The notes: a model not told the origin generated them from the letters alone. Positions 37,641-48,079 are shown, counted from the stretch's first letter. The stretch: DNA of 64,000 nucleotides from Sporosarcina thermotolerans (GCF_030067815.1 NZ_CP125968.1:306001-370000); one strand, 5' to 3'. Translations and numbers: made by a program.

Positions 37641-38531
37641 ATGAGGTATTTCATAATTGATGACGATAAGGTATCCCGTTCCATGTTGAAATCTATTATC
37701 GTTGAACAGCGGCTGGGAATAGTCGTTGGTGAATCGGATGGTAGTTTGAAAACACTTGAACAGGTGCATACACTATCGCCAAATCTTGTCCTGATTGATT
37801 TGCTGATGCCTGAAATGGACGGGATTGAAATGATCCGGCAGTTGAAGGCACAAGGATTTCGGGGGCAATTTGTAATGCTGTCCCAAGTCGTCAACAAAGA
37901 GATGGTAGGGGAAGCGTACCAGGCAGGTGTGGAGTTTTTCATCCACAAGCCGATCAACCGCATTGAAGTTGAAAACGTATTGCGACAAACCATCGAAAAG
38001 ATTCAACTAATGCAGTCCCTTGTAACTATCCGCGATACGCTTTCGTATATTGGCTCTCCTTCCCCGCAAAAAGTTGGCCGCTCCCTTAAGGAAGTAGTGC
38101 TCTCAATTTTGCAAGACATGGGTATAGCCGGCGAAAATGGCAGCGCGGATATGTTAAATATAATGGAAGTGTTGACGGAACAGCGAAGCGATGCGGCAAT
38201 CCCTCCGCTAAAGCAGCTCTACGAAATGGTTGCACGGAAAATGGGTGTTGCGGAATCTGAGCTGCCTAAAGAAGTGAAGGCAATGGAGCAACGCATCCGT
38301 CGGTCCATAACCGTTGCAATTGACCATTTGGCATCACTTGGTGCAGTGGACTATACAATCCATGAGTTTGAATATTACGCCCCTCGCTTTTTTGATTTCC
38401 AGGAGATTTCAACACGAATGAAACAAATACAAAACGAAGAGACGCCAAACCGGCCAGTAAAAGTTCAAGTGAAAAAGTTTTTACTGATGCTTTACAAAGA
38501 AACAATTGAACAGCAAAATAACTTTTTGTAG
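37641..38531 (+). CDS. glnL: Response regulator with YcbB domain, GlnL-like
   Basis: 296 aa. Receiver domain at about 1-120: MRYFIIDDDKVSRSML, phospho-acceptor Asp in NLVLIDLLMPEMDG, and the conserved Lys in FFIHKPINR. The C-terminal YcbB domain (about 155-290) includes EVVLSILQDMGIAGENGSADM and RRSITVAIDHLASLGAVDYTIHEFEYYAPRFFDFQEI. B. subtilis GlnL responds to glutamine and activates glsA-glnT. Here the downstream gene is a GltP-type symporter. The ribosome site is weak, consistent with coupling to the kinase 13 bp upstream. Confidence 0.85.
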   Translation: MRYFIIDDDKVSRSMLKSIIVEQRLGIVVGESDGSLKTLEQVHTLSPNLVLIDLLMPEMDGIEMIRQLKAQGFRGQFVMLSQVVNKEMVGEAYQAGVEFFIHKPINRIEVENVLRQTIEKIQLMQSLVTIRDTLSYIGSPSPQKVGRSLKEVVLSILQDMGIAGENGSADMLNIMEVLTEQRSDAAIPPLKQLYEMVARKMGVAESELPKEVKAMEQRIRRSITVAIDHLASLGAVDYTIHEFEYYAPRFFDFQEISTRMKQIQNEETPNRPVKVQVKKFLLMLYKETIEQQNNFL

Positions 38532-38619
38532 GTTTACGTAGATTCTTGTAGTTTCCCTTTACAATAAAAAAACACGCTTCAGAAAGCGCTTCCAATCCAG
38601 ATGTAAAGGGGGACTTACT

Positions 38620-39909
38620 ATGAAAAAGAAATTTAAAATCTCTTTAGCATATCAAATATTGATTGGTCTTGCTCTCGGTATTGCAGTAGGGGCAATCTTC
38701 TATGGTAATCCGAATGTCGAGACTTATTTACAGCCACTTGGTACGATGTTTATCAACATGATTAAAATGATTGTTGTGCCAATCATCATTTCTACATTAA
38801 TCGTCGGTGTAGCGGGCACAGGTGATATGAAACAATTAGGTAAACTTGGCGGTAAAACGCTTATTTACTTTGAAATTGTGACGACTATCGCTATTTTGGT
38901 TGGTCTATTTGCTGCAAATATCTTCAAGCCGGGTGTCGGTATCGATATGTCCGTATTGCAAAAAGGAAATATCGATAAATATGTCCAGACGACAACAGAG
39001 GTTCAAAACAATGGTTTCATGGATGTTCTTGTTAGTATCGTTCCAAGTAATATCGTAGACGCGATGGCGAATGCGAACATGCTATCAATTATTTTCTTCT
39101 CTGTACTGTTCGGTTTAGGCGTTGCAGCTATTGGTGAACGCGGTAAGCCGGTATTGGCATTTTTCCAAGGCGTTGCAGATGCAATGTTCTTCGTTACGAA
39201 CCTGATCATGAAATTTGCTCCAATCGGGGTGTTCGCACTTATCGGAGTGACTGTTTCAAAGTTTGGCTTAGAATCACTTATTCCAATGGGTAAATTGATG
39301 ATTTTAGTTTACGCAACAATGGCGTTCTTCATTATATTTGTGTTAGGTGGAATTGCAAAAATGGTTGGGGTTAATATCTTCTCCTTCCTGAAACTATTGA
39401 AGGAAGAATTGATTCTTGCCTATTCTACATCCAGTTCAGAAACAGTATTGCCGAAGGTCATGGAAAAAATGGAGAAGTTCGGCGCACCAAAAGATATTGT
39501 TTCATTCGTTGTGCCAACTGGCTATTCTTTCAACTTGGACGGTTCGACTTTGTATCAAGCACTTGCTGCCATTTTCATCGCGCAAATGTACGGTATCGAT
39601 TTAAGCATTATGGATCAAATAATGCTCGTCCTTGTATTAATGATCACTTCCAAAGGGATTGCGGGCGTACCTGGCGTATCATTCGTCGTATTGCTTGCAA
39701 CACTTGGCACAGTGGGTATTCCAGTTGAGGGATTGGCGTTAATCGTAGGGATTGACCGTTTGCTCGACATGGCACGTACAGTTGTCAATGTCGTAGGAAA
39801 CTCTTTGTCTACAGTTGTCATTTCAAAATGGGAAGGCCGCTTTGGCGAGGAACCGAAACAGGAAGAAGAAAAACAGCAATTCGTTCCCGCTGAAGAGAAA
39901 TTGGTATAA
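38620..39909 (+). CDS. gltP: Glutamate/dicarboxylate:cation symporter (DAACS family)
   Basis: 429 aa, eight membrane segments and two re-entrant loops. Family signatures: the Ser-rich HP1 tip YSTSSSETVLPKVMEKMEKFGAP, TM7 PTGYSFNLDGSTLYQALAAIFIAQ, HP2 SKGIAGVPGVSFVVLLATL, and TM8 GIDRLLDMARTVVNVVGNSLSTVVISKWEG. These bind glutamate/aspartate or C4-dicarboxylates with H+ or Na+. AAAGGGGGA precedes the ATG. Directly behind the GlnKL-like system and probably its target. Gene symbol by family only. Confidence 0.88.
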   Translation: MKKKFKISLAYQILIGLALGIAVGAIFYGNPNVETYLQPLGTMFINMIKMIVVPIIISTLIVGVAGTGDMKQLGKLGGKTLIYFEIVTTIAILVGLFAANIFKPGVGIDMSVLQKGNIDKYVQTTTEVQNNGFMDVLVSIVPSNIVDAMANANMLSIIFFSVLFGLGVAAIGERGKPVLAFFQGVADAMFFVTNLIMKFAPIGVFALIGVTVSKFGLESLIPMGKLMILVYATMAFFIIFVLGGIAKMVGVNIFSFLKLLKEELILAYSTSSSETVLPKVMEKMEKFGAPKDIVSFVVPTGYSFNLDGSTLYQALAAIFIAQMYGIDLSIMDQIMLVLVLMITSKGIAGVPGVSFVVLLATLGTVGIPVEGLALIVGIDRLLDMARTVVNVVGNSLSTVVISKWEGRFGEEPKQEEEKQQFVPAEEKLV

Positions 39910-39910
39910 T

Positions 39911-39951
39911 AAAAAACACTGTCTGGCATTTGCCGGGCAGTGTTTTTTTAC
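39911..39951 (+). terminator. Terminator after gltP
   Basis: AAAACACTG...CTGGCA and TGCCGGGCAGTGTTTT stem, then a T7 run. Confidence 0.85.
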
Positions 39952-40019
39952 TTTATGTCAGCCGCATCGTGTTAATGCTTTATATCGTTACACCTAAGAA
40001 CTGCTTTTGTATGTTAATA

Positions 40020-40070
40020 AAGTAAGCGTCACAGAAAGTCAGTTTTACTGATTTTCTGTGATGCTTACTT
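40020..40070. repeat. Long hairpin-forming inverted repeat, 22-bp arms
   Basis: AAGTAAGCGTCACAGAAAG and CTTTCTGTGA-type arms pair over about 22 bp with three mismatches or G:U, around a TTTTA loop. On the minus strand it is followed by TTTATTAAC and could end the anti-sigma transcript. The stem is unusually long for a simple terminator. Confidence 0.6.
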
Positions 40071-40115
40071 CTCCATTGGATTTAATTATCAAATGAACTG
40101 TTATTATCTTGCTTA

Positions 40116-41024
40116 TTATTTCTCTGGCTCAATATAAGGAACAATCTCCGCCGTAGCCCCCACGGATGCCCCGCGAATAAAGTCCTCATTAACTAACGCT
40201 TTAAAACTTTGTGTTCGACCGGTCAGCATGACTCCCAAAATTTTCACATCTTTAAACTTCTTGTCTTTATTTTCTTTTAAAAACTCTTGAATCACCTCGT
40301 TATAACCCTTCGAATCATACACTTCAAGCGAAGCAATAAAGTTATCGTATGCATCCATTGTAGAATTGGATGGACTGAACCCATACACCGGCATTCCAGC
40401 TGGACCATTACTCTCGTCCCCTATTTGGGATGCCATATATAACCATACAATGTTCAAGTTTTCCGGGATTTTCCCTTGAATCTCTTGCCATGTATACGGT
40501 TGGTCAAAAGAAACCGCCACTTCAGCAACTTGATTCTTCACTTGCGAGATTTCGTTCAGTTTATTTTCCACTACATGATATTGCTGGATGGCTGGATGAT
40601 AAAATGTGGCCACTTTGTTTTTTGTTTGCTTGTCATACTCGTAGAATTCCTTATCGGACCAGAAAAACCCCGGTATTAATTCATTGTGATCAATATCATT
40701 GCGTAGCCAGCCGTAAGAACTTGTCAGGGTGCTCCACTGCACTAAATAGCCGTTAATATTTTTCGAACGGTTCGTCACAATATTGCCCCCAAACATGGAA
40801 CGATTGCTTGTAACTTGTGAGTCAATTCGAATATTCGGCTCCGCAATTGCATTATGCAGAAAGAGTTGTTTGTGTAGACTAGTAGAACCTTTCGCAGCAA
40901 AGTAATTTCCGGTTTTATAAAGAATCGGCAATGAAATCAGTACGACCGCCAACGAGATAATAACTATTTTAAGATATTGCCTTCGTTTTGCTTTTTTCAG
41001 TGCGTTTTTCAATGATTGATCCAT
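40116..41024 (-). CDS. Anti-sigma factor with sigma-regulator N and C domains
   Basis: 302 aa. A basic cytoplasmic N-terminus (about 1-16, LKNALKKAKRRQYLK), one membrane segment (about 17-38), and a large extracytoplasmic domain. GYLVQWSTLTSSYGWLRNDID, ENLNIVWLYMASQIGDESNG, GMPVYGFSP and GVMLTGRTQSFKAL are typical of Sigma_reg_N/C-type proteins paired with ECF sigma factors in Bacillus. The ATG overlaps the sigma stop (TAATG), with AGGAGGG upstream. Ends at a long hairpin. Confidence 0.75.
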   Translation of the reverse strand: MDQSLKNALKKAKRRQYLKIVIISLAVVLISLPILYKTGNYFAAKGSTSLHKQLFLHNAIAEPNIRIDSQVTSNRSMFGGNIVTNRSKNINGYLVQWSTLTSSYGWLRNDIDHNELIPGFFWSDKEFYEYDKQTKNKVATFYHPAIQQYHVVENKLNEISQVKNQVAEVAVSFDQPYTWQEIQGKIPENLNIVWLYMASQIGDESNGPAGMPVYGFSPSNSTMDAYDNFIASLEVYDSKGYNEVIQEFLKENKDKKFKDVKILGVMLTGRTQSFKALVNEDFIRGASVGATAEIVPYIEPEK

Positions 41025-41515
41025 TATCTTTCCCTCCTGTTTGTGTGCACGGATTGACGGGCACGGTATAACTTCTGTTTAACGCTGGTCGTTTTAATGC
41101 ATAGAATTTCTGCAATTTCTTCATAGGAGAAATCGTAGTAGTATTTTAGAAAGAAAAGCTCTTTATATCTTTACGGACGTCTTGCAGTAAATAAAGAATC
41201 TCATCTTTATTTAACAAAGTGTCCAGTTCATAGTTTTCTTGTGATAACTTTGAATAAATTTCATCGGTTAGTATCGTATTCCGCCTTTCCTTTTTTCGTT
41301 TAAAATCAATATGCTCATTCAGCGCCACCCTGAAAAACCACGGGCGGAGATTGCTTTCATCTATAGCATCCAGCAGTGTATACACTTTATAAAAAGTATT
41401 TTGTACGATATCTTCCGCATCCTCCTTTTTTGCTCCTTTCGCACGCAATAAACTCTGCACTTCCCCTCCTAAAAGGATAAGATAGGAGGCGAATCTATCC
41501 TCTTTCTCACATCAT
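41024..41515 (-). CDS. ECF-type RNA polymerase sigma factor (two frameshifts, near 41158 and 41509)
   Basis: ATG at 41515 with GGGAGG 4 nt upstream. After one extra base near 41509 the frame reads EKEDRFASYLILLGGEVQSLLRAKGAKKEDAEDIVQNTFYKVYTLL (region 2) and LRPWFFRVALNEHIDFKRKK. A lost A near 41158 moves region 4 to another frame: KELFFLKYYYDFSYEEIAEIL and CIKTTSVKQKLYRARQSV. The repaired protein is about 163 aa. Its stop overlaps the anti-sigma start (TAATG). Two indels in 490 bp look like sequence errors, but real decay cannot be excluded. Confidence 0.72.
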
Positions 41516-41581
41516 TTTTCCTCCCTCTCTACCTATACAACGAATAAGTGGATGTAAAGGTATACACTTTGTTTTCAACAC

Positions 41582-41616
41582 AAGAAAGGCCATTCGGGAG
41601 ACGAATAGCCTTTCTT
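41582..41616 (-). terminator. Terminator of the lipoprotein gene
   Basis: AAGAAAGGC...ATTCG and CGAAT...GCCTTTCTT stem, 9 bp beyond the minus-strand stop at 41625. Confidence 0.75.
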
Positions 41617-41624
41617 GTATATTT

Positions 41625-42740
41625 TCATTTGTCGGATTGAATGCTATATACTTCTATCGCATTAATCGTATCATTTCCCGGTACTGTCGTACTGATATAA
41701 GCAGTGCTGGAATCATCGCTCCAATAACCGGTCATCGAAATTACGGCATATAAGTCTGCATTTTGCATAAGTATTGTCGGTTTGCTTAGTTGTCCTTCCA
41801 CAAACTCCGCTACATAGACATTCGTTTTAAATTCTTTCCCTACTTGCACCGGTGTATCGAATATTATTTTACTCTGATCCGGCGATAGTTTATAAAACGG
41901 CACCCATATGCCTTCTTTATCCTTCCCACCCGCAACGAGCTGTGTCACATCACCCGTTGATAGATTCAGCGTATAAATACCCGATTTACCTTTGTATACA
42001 TCATTGAAAATTATTGTCTGCTCATTAAGGAACTGAAAACGATTCATCGAATCTATACCTTCCAAAGACGATAGTTTCCTGACTTCCCCATTATCCAATA
42101 AATGATATAGGCCATATCCTTCTTTTAATGAATTTCCTGCAATATAGATTCCTTCTTCGCTTGATTGGAATGAATTAATCGCCATTCCGTTACTATCAAA
42201 GATTTCATCGATATCCCAACTGAACTTTTGCTCGGTTTTCAACACAGTCTTTTCCACCCTGAAAACTTCGCTCGTATTGATTACCTGGATTACTGTTGCA
42301 CCCACAGCGTCTCCAAAGTAGGTACTCCACTCTTCCGACCCGTTGCCAATGAATGTTTTCGTACCGCTTTGAAAATCATGGACATAAAATTTTTCATTTA
42401 CATACGATATCGCCCGCTCTTCATTCTCCGATATAAGGGTAAACGGTACATCCATCAGTTTTTCCTCGTTTTTACTCTCTACATCATAAAGATACGTCGC
42501 ATTATGTTGATTGAAATACAACCGCTCTCCTTTAAAGCCCGTGTAATCCGCTTTAATGTCAATCGGAATCATAGCTTCATGCGTGATGAGCAGATGGCTT
42601 TCATCCAACGCACTCTCAAGCTTTACATTGTCACTGAGCGTTACTGTCTTTGATGCTGCCTTCCCTGAAATGGAGCAGCCGGCCGTCATCATGGTGCTCA
42701 ATGTGAGCATTGCTGCTATTCCATGCCATTTTCTTTTCAT
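41625..42740 (-). CDS. Lipoprotein with TolB/WD40-like beta-propeller repeats
   Basis: 371 aa from the ATG at 42740 (AGGAGG 8 nt upstream); an ATG at 42746 is too close to the site. The signal peptide ends in the lipobox TAGC (Cys at about residue 21). The mature part is rich in repeated strands (ERLYFNQHNATYLYDVES, GKSGIYTLNLSTGDVTQLV, LSPDQSKIIFDTPVQVG), as in TolB-like propellers. It lies 64 bp downstream of a sensor kinase on the same strand, so it may be a target or sensor accessory. Function unknown. Confidence 0.72.
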   Translation of the reverse strand: MKRKWHGIAAMLTLSTMMTAGCSISGKAASKTVTLSDNVKLESALDESHLLITHEAMIPIDIKADYTGFKGERLYFNQHNATYLYDVESKNEEKLMDVPFTLISENEERAISYVNEKFYVHDFQSGTKTFIGNGSEEWSTYFGDAVGATVIQVINTSEVFRVEKTVLKTEQKFSWDIDEIFDSNGMAINSFQSSEEGIYIAGNSLKEGYGLYHLLDNGEVRKLSSLEGIDSMNRFQFLNEQTIIFNDVYKGKSGIYTLNLSTGDVTQLVAGGKDKEGIWVPFYKLSPDQSKIIFDTPVQVGKEFKTNVYVAEFVEGQLSKPTILMQNADLYAVISMTGYWSDDSSTAYISTTVPGNDTINAIEVYSIQSDK

Positions 42741-42804
42741 GTTCATAACCTCCTGTTAGATGCTTACAGATCGATCATAAGAAAATGTTGTTGCCAAGCA
42801 TGCC

Positions 42805-44273
42805 TTACATGTTTCCAACATGTTTCTGCCGAGGAAGTTTTATGCTAATTCGGGCATGTCCGTTTCTCTCTTGAAACTGGATCATACCGTGATGACGAGC
42901 TATAATATCCGCACAGATGAATAATCCCAAGCCTGAACTGCCTTCCATTTTACTGTGCACGAACGGTTCAAATATATTGTCCGCAATGGCTGGTGGAATC
43001 GGCGCACATGGATTGGTCACCGTGATTTTTTCGTCTACAATGATTTCTACAGAGCCCCCCGGCGTTCCGTGCAGAATAGCATTATTGACCACATTCATGA
43101 AGAGCTGCCGGATTTCATCCGGATTGCCCTGCATAATATAGGGGCGGCCTTTCAGGTGAATCTTCATATGACGCGGATCTGCCAGCACTAGAAGATCTTC
43201 ACAGACGGATTGCATGATCGGGCACACATCGATCATTTCATGGCTACTATTAGACATGAGCGATTGGTATTTTGATAACGCAAGTAATTGAGTTACCATT
43301 TCATTCAATCGCTCACTTTCATTTCTAATTTTCTTAGAGGCTCTTTGCAGGAATTCAAGGTCATCAAATTCCCTCTCCCCAATGATTTGGGCATAACCCG
43401 AAATGGTCGCTAATGGTGTCTTCAGTTCATGTGTAACGTTATGGAGAAAAGCCGTACGTTTTTCTTCTAATAACAAAACCTTTCTTTCTCCTGTTCAATC
43501 GTTTGGATATGCTGCTGGATTTGCAATTGCATCTGCTGAAAGTTGTGAGCCAGTTCTCCGATTTCATCCGTTGCCTTGTTTGCAGCAATCGGCTCATAAT
43601 CGCCTGTCGTCATTCTTTTCGTTGCAGTTGTCACTTCTTTTACTCTTCGAATGAATTGATTGGATAATAGCAACGACATCAAATAAACGCCAACAAACAA
43701 AAGTATGGTCATCACGGTGAAAGTCCGGAGCAGGATTTTATTATGTAAGAAAACATCCGTGTAATCCGCTGTAAATCGGACAACCCCATACAGAGTATTA
43801 TTCAGATAGACTGGATAAGCGAAATAGAGGAGCGTTCCCCCCTCCCGCAGCTGCTGAATGGTATAAGCAGATTGGTTTTGAAAGGCTCGTTTTAATTCCT
43901 CGCTGCTACTCTCCCCTACGTTCTCCTGAAATTGTTGCTGCTCCATTAAAAGAGGCCGATTAATCGGCACCGCTTCATACAAAAACTGCCCTTCACGATT
44001 GTAAAGAGCTACACTTTGGCCATTTAACTTACTTAATTCATTCGCTAACTTATCACTATGTTCAACTACGAAGTTCCCACTTTCCGGATGCAGCTGCCCA
44101 AATTGTTTTATGAATTGCGTCGACGAATATTGCAAGGAGGCGACTGTTTCCTCGAGATTGGTCATTGTATTTTTTTCTAACATCTTCGCCATGGTTTGAT
44201 TGCTTAAAACGGCTGCAATGAAAAATACAATGAAAAAACCAATGAAAAACTTTTTCCGGATCGTTAGTTTCAT
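42805..44273 (-). CDS. Two-component sensor histidine kinase (frameshift near 43478)
   Basis: Repaired length 489 aa. Two membrane segments (about 7-25 and 185-207) flank an extracytoplasmic sensor domain, followed by HAMP (RRVKEVTTATKRMTTGDYEPIAANKATDEIGELAHNFQQM). HisKA has the phospho-His in FLHNVTHELKTPLATISGYAQ. HATPase_c has VVNNAILHGTPGG, DNIFEPFVHSKMEGSSGLGLFICADII. The break lies between QEKER and LLLEEKRTAF, where one base is missing near 43478. The response regulator ends 3 bp before its start. Confidence 0.85.
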
Positions 44274-44276
44274 TGC

Positions 44277-44948
44277 TTATTGTCCTCTCATTCTATAACC
44301 CACACCGAATACCGTCTCAATTAGGGATGGATTGAGCTTTTTACGAATACGTTGTACATGTACATCCACTGTCCGCAACCCGCCCTCATAATCCATTTCC
44401 CATACCGTATCGAGGATTTCCTCCCTTGAAAAAACTCGACTTCGATTTTGGGCGAATAACAATAATAATTCGAACTCCTTCGGCTTCAAAGCAATCAATT
44501 CTCCATCTTTGATAACGGAATGAGCACGAGAGTCGATATGGATACTCTCAGTAATATGGAGCAAGCGTGACGGCGTTTGGTTACGCCGTAGCAGCACATT
44601 TACACGCGCGAGAACTTCCCGAATATCGAACGGTTTCGTCATATAATCGTCTGCCCCAAGCTCCAGCCCAACCACCTTATCTACAATATCATCACGCGCC
44701 GTCAGCATGAGAATTGGGGTAGTCGTCATGGCGGTTATCTTTTTGCACAGCACAAAGCCCGTCGTATCCGGAAGCATGAGATCTAAAATAATGAGATCGA
44801 TTTCAATCCCCTGAAGAACTTCCAATGCCTTTGCACCTGATGTTGCCCCAATGACCCGGAACCCCGCTTTCCGTAAAGCATACGACAAAATATCATAGAT
44901 CGATTCTTCGTCTTCTATAATCAAGATTGTCTTTTGTACATGGTCCAT
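44277..44948 (-). CDS. OmpR-family response regulator
   Basis: 223 aa from the ATG at 44948 (AGGAG 9 nt upstream). Receiver: ILIIEDEESIYDIL, phospho-Asp in LIILDLMLPDTTG, Lys in DDYMTKPFDIREVLARV. The C-terminal winged helix is ALKPKEFELLLLFAQNRSRVFSREEILDTVWEMDYEGGLRTVDVHVQRIRKKL...VFGVGYRM. First gene of a regulator-kinase-lipoprotein operon. The stimulus is unknown. Confidence 0.9.
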   Translation of the reverse strand: MDHVQKTILIIEDEESIYDILSYALRKAGFRVIGATSGAKALEVLQGIEIDLIILDLMLPDTTGFVLCKKITAMTTTPILMLTARDDIVDKVVGLELGADDYMTKPFDIREVLARVNVLLRRNQTPSRLLHITESIHIDSRAHSVIKDGELIALKPKEFELLLLFAQNRSRVFSREEILDTVWEMDYEGGLRTVDVHVQRIRKKLNPSLIETVFGVGYRMRGQ

Positions 44949-45021
44949 TTTCATCTTCTCCTACATCTTAGCTTCCTCTAGTATAGCGTGAAGTTGTTGC
45001 TAAGTTGTTGCCTGCAATACT

Positions 45022-45066
45022 AAAAAAGATAGAGTGAGCCGATATCATTCTGCCCTCTATCCTTTT
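45022..45066 (-). terminator. Terminator of the MutS-like gene
   Basis: On the minus strand AAAGGATAGAG and CTCTATCTTT pair, followed by TTTAG. Confidence 0.6.
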
Positions 45067-45098
45067 CACCTACAGTCAATACTCGAAAACTAGTGAAC

Positions 45099-46799
45099 CT
45101 ACAAGCCTGCCTGTATTAAATTTATACTGCCGTCCTCATCCATTCTTTGCCACTCCCGAACATTAGTAAAATGACGCGCCAATTTATTCGCCGTTATCGT
45201 TACACTTTCCGGATAATCAAGAACTTCCAGTAGTTTGATGGCATTTCTGGTTTCAGAAGGCCCAGGATGAATTTTATAATCAAAGATTACTTTGCCATCT
45301 ACAATCGATTCTCTGAAATGATAATTAGTATATAGTTCGCCAGTTATTTCTGTAAGTTCAATATCATGGGAGGCAATGATTGTCATGCCTTTATTTACTG
45401 ATAGCCACTCCATTATTGCAGCTGATGCTGAAATTCTTTCAACCGTATTCGTCCCTTTTAGAATCTCATCAATGAATGAGATAATTGGTTTCTGTTCCTC
45501 GCTCAGCTTGATAATTCTTTTTAGAGATTTAATTTCCGCGATAAAATAACTGTCCCCGTCTAACACACTGTCTTGAATTGCCATGGATGTGACTATATAA
45601 CTTTGTTTCATCGTCCATTTACTGGCCAATACAGTGTTAATCGTTTGTGCCAAAATAGCATTAATAGCGACAGCTTTTATATAAGTAGACTTTCCTGAAG
45701 CATTAGATCCAGTGAGAAGGACCGTTTTACCGAGGGCTGAGGAATTCGTAACCGGATCTTTCAGAAGGGGATGAGCCAAATTCTTGAATTCAAGCTCTTC
45801 AGTATCCACAAAAGTAGGCACCGTATAAAATGACAGATACTTACGGTAATATGCAACCGCAATCGCCGCGTCAAGTTCACCAATTGACTCCCATAATTGC
45901 TTATACGTATTTCGATACTTCACAACCGTTTTGACAATTTGGTTGTAGGCAATGAAATCTAGGTAAAAATACAATCCGGACATACTCGAACAAAACATCA
46001 AAGTCTCCGCCCGTGTTTCCGCCTATCGACAACACTTTACCCCAAAAAGAAGTTTTTCTTAAACCCTTTCCTTCACCTTTAAAAATGTCCTTATAAATAG
46101 CGAATCGAGAATGATGAATGGATGTTAGTCGTTTTCCCGTGCCTATAATAGCCGCCACATATGTAACAGAGTGCAAATCATTATCCAATCGATTTTTATT
46201 CCTGTAATACACTACAAGATTTAATGTGAATGAACTGAACAGACCGATTGCCCCATATTTCAAACTAAAGAACATAAGAATGATGACGCAATCGGCAAAC
46301 AAGCTAAGACGATATACATATATACATGCTTAAGCTTTTCATGATTGAAATTAAAAAAGTAAGAGGAGGTATTTGCATGATTGCGTTTTCCCAAATTCGA
46401 TAAAATGAGAAGCACCTTTTCTCTTAACTGATCATCATTGGCTAAAAATTGATAAAGCTCTTCTTTCTCATGAACACCCTTAAGTTTCGGGTCAATATCT
46501 CGCAATTGGTTAAATAAATACTCGGAACCAACACTTGTCTGTGTGTAATTAAGTTTTCCAAAGACTTCATTCATTGAAAGGTCATCCCACGTCAACTGGT
46601 CTACACCAGCATAACTTTCTGCCGACCCTTTCTTATTCTCCCAATATGAAGAAACGGATGATAAATCCTCACCAAAAACATAATACGTCCCACTATCCCA
46701 CTCTTGTCGCAGCTTTTTTAATTTCTTTTGATTTCTTGTTAAAAAATGATAGGTAATGATAAGAATTGCAGCAATGATAATTACTAAAACCGGACTCAT
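45099..46799 (-). CDS. Membrane-anchored MutS-family ATPase (two frameshifts, near 45980 and 46275)
   Basis: About 566 aa in three frames. The N-terminus is a membrane segment (VLVIIIAAILIITYHFL), then DDLSMNEVFGKLNYTQTSVGSEYLFNQLRDI, two further hydrophobic segments in the middle, and a C-terminal MutS domain V: Walker A TGSNASGKSTYIK, SYFIAEIKSLKRI, Walker B IISFIDEILKGTNTVERISA and IIASHDIEL. There is no mismatch-recognition domain I, so it is not housekeeping MutS. Similar MutS-related membrane proteins occur in Firmicutes; their role is unclear. Confidence 0.8.
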
Positions 46800-46861
46800 C
46801 GTAACAGCACCTTCTTCCTACCTCCTTATACGAACCCATTTTTCATAGGTTTCATTTAAAC

Positions 46862-46896
46862 AAAAAAATCGACCTCCTATTGGATAGTCGATTTTA
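46862..46896 (-). terminator. Terminator of the DsbA-family gene
   Basis: AAATCGAC and GTCGATTT stem with an A/T-rich tract, T-run on the minus strand. Confidence 0.7.
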
Positions 46897-46918
46897 TCGG
46901 GGCTACTAATTCTTCGTA

Positions 46919-47847
46919 TTATTCTGTTGCCGTAAAATAGAACTCCCCTAAAACTTGCTTCGCTTGATATTCATCTGAAGAAAGCTCTTTTTTAATGAAA
47001 GATTCAACGTCAGATTTCTCTACATCGTACATTACTTCAATTTCTTTCGAGAATAAAGTTTTTTCTTTTTTAAGTAACGCAGAAAGTGGTGTCTGTTGCT
47101 TAGGTTGCAGTTCCTCTTTGTTAAGAACTTGTTTTAGTCCTTCAACATAGTATTCAAACGGGCGGCCACCAACAATTTTGACACCTTTGTTTTCCTCATT
47201 CATCATAATAATAGTTGGGAAACCTCTTGCGCCCAAGTTTCTTACTAAAGCAAAGTCTTCATTCAATAATTGTTGTCCAATTGGCTGTTCAGCTTCTGTT
47301 ACGATAGCTTTTCCATCCAGACCAAGTTTACTTACAATCTCAATGAGGACGGATTGATCCGATACGTTTTGATTGAAAGCAAAAAGTTCTTCTCTTGCAC
47401 GGCGTAAATATTCATTCGCTTTTTCATCGCCATGGTTTTTTTGGATAACTTTAAACACACGTGAAGCCGGATATGAAGATTGTACTGGATTATCAATCAT
47501 TAAAGAACCATCAATCGGCATTCTTGAGTGTTCCCTACCTCTCTCCAATGACCGGCAACGTCAGCTGGTTTATAAATACCGTTTGCAGGATCAATTGGTC
47601 CGTCATGCCATTTTTCCAGCAAACCACCCATAACTGTGTGTAATTCAAAGTAATTTCCGTACTGTTCTATAAAGCGGCCAAATACAGGTTCAATTGCCCA
47701 ACAATGAGAACAAATAGGATCCGTCACATAATAAAGTCTAATTGTTTTTTCCGGTTGATTAAAATCAATGACTTCCATTTCTTCTTCCCCAGCTACTCCG
47801 CAGACACCTGTTTCCATATCACAAACCATATTATTCATGTCTTTCAA
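46919..47847 (-). CDS. DsbA-family thioredoxin-fold protein, SpxH/FrnE-like (frameshift near 47534)
   Basis: TTG start with GGAGGAG 7 nt upstream. The redox motif CSHC lies in YYVTDPICSHCWAIEPVFGRFIEQYG. The insertion and C-terminal thioredoxin parts contain ARGFPTIIMMNEENKGVKIVGGRPFEYYVEGLKQ, including the cis-Pro segment. Adding one G to the GGG run near 47534 gives WREVGEHSRMPIDGSL and a 309-aa protein. It resembles the ClpXP adaptor SpxH (YjbH) and FrnE-type proteins; a Cys-rich N-terminal tail (CDMETGVCGVAG) is unusual. No signal peptide, so cytoplasmic. Confidence 0.72.
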
Positions 47848-48079
47848 TTTACTTCTCCTCCATTCAAGTTTTTTTACATTTATTTACCTTATGACTAAAT
47901 ATTAAGCCACAATGAAGAGAACCGACACCAATAGTTTTATCGATTTGTCGTTTATCCAACACTTTGCAGAAAGTGTTTAAAAAGTAGGTGTGGTGATTAT
48001 GGAATGACTATCCCTACCGTGTATGCGATAATACTAATATAAAACCTACGTTTCATTAAAATGGTAAAGAGGTGTATTG

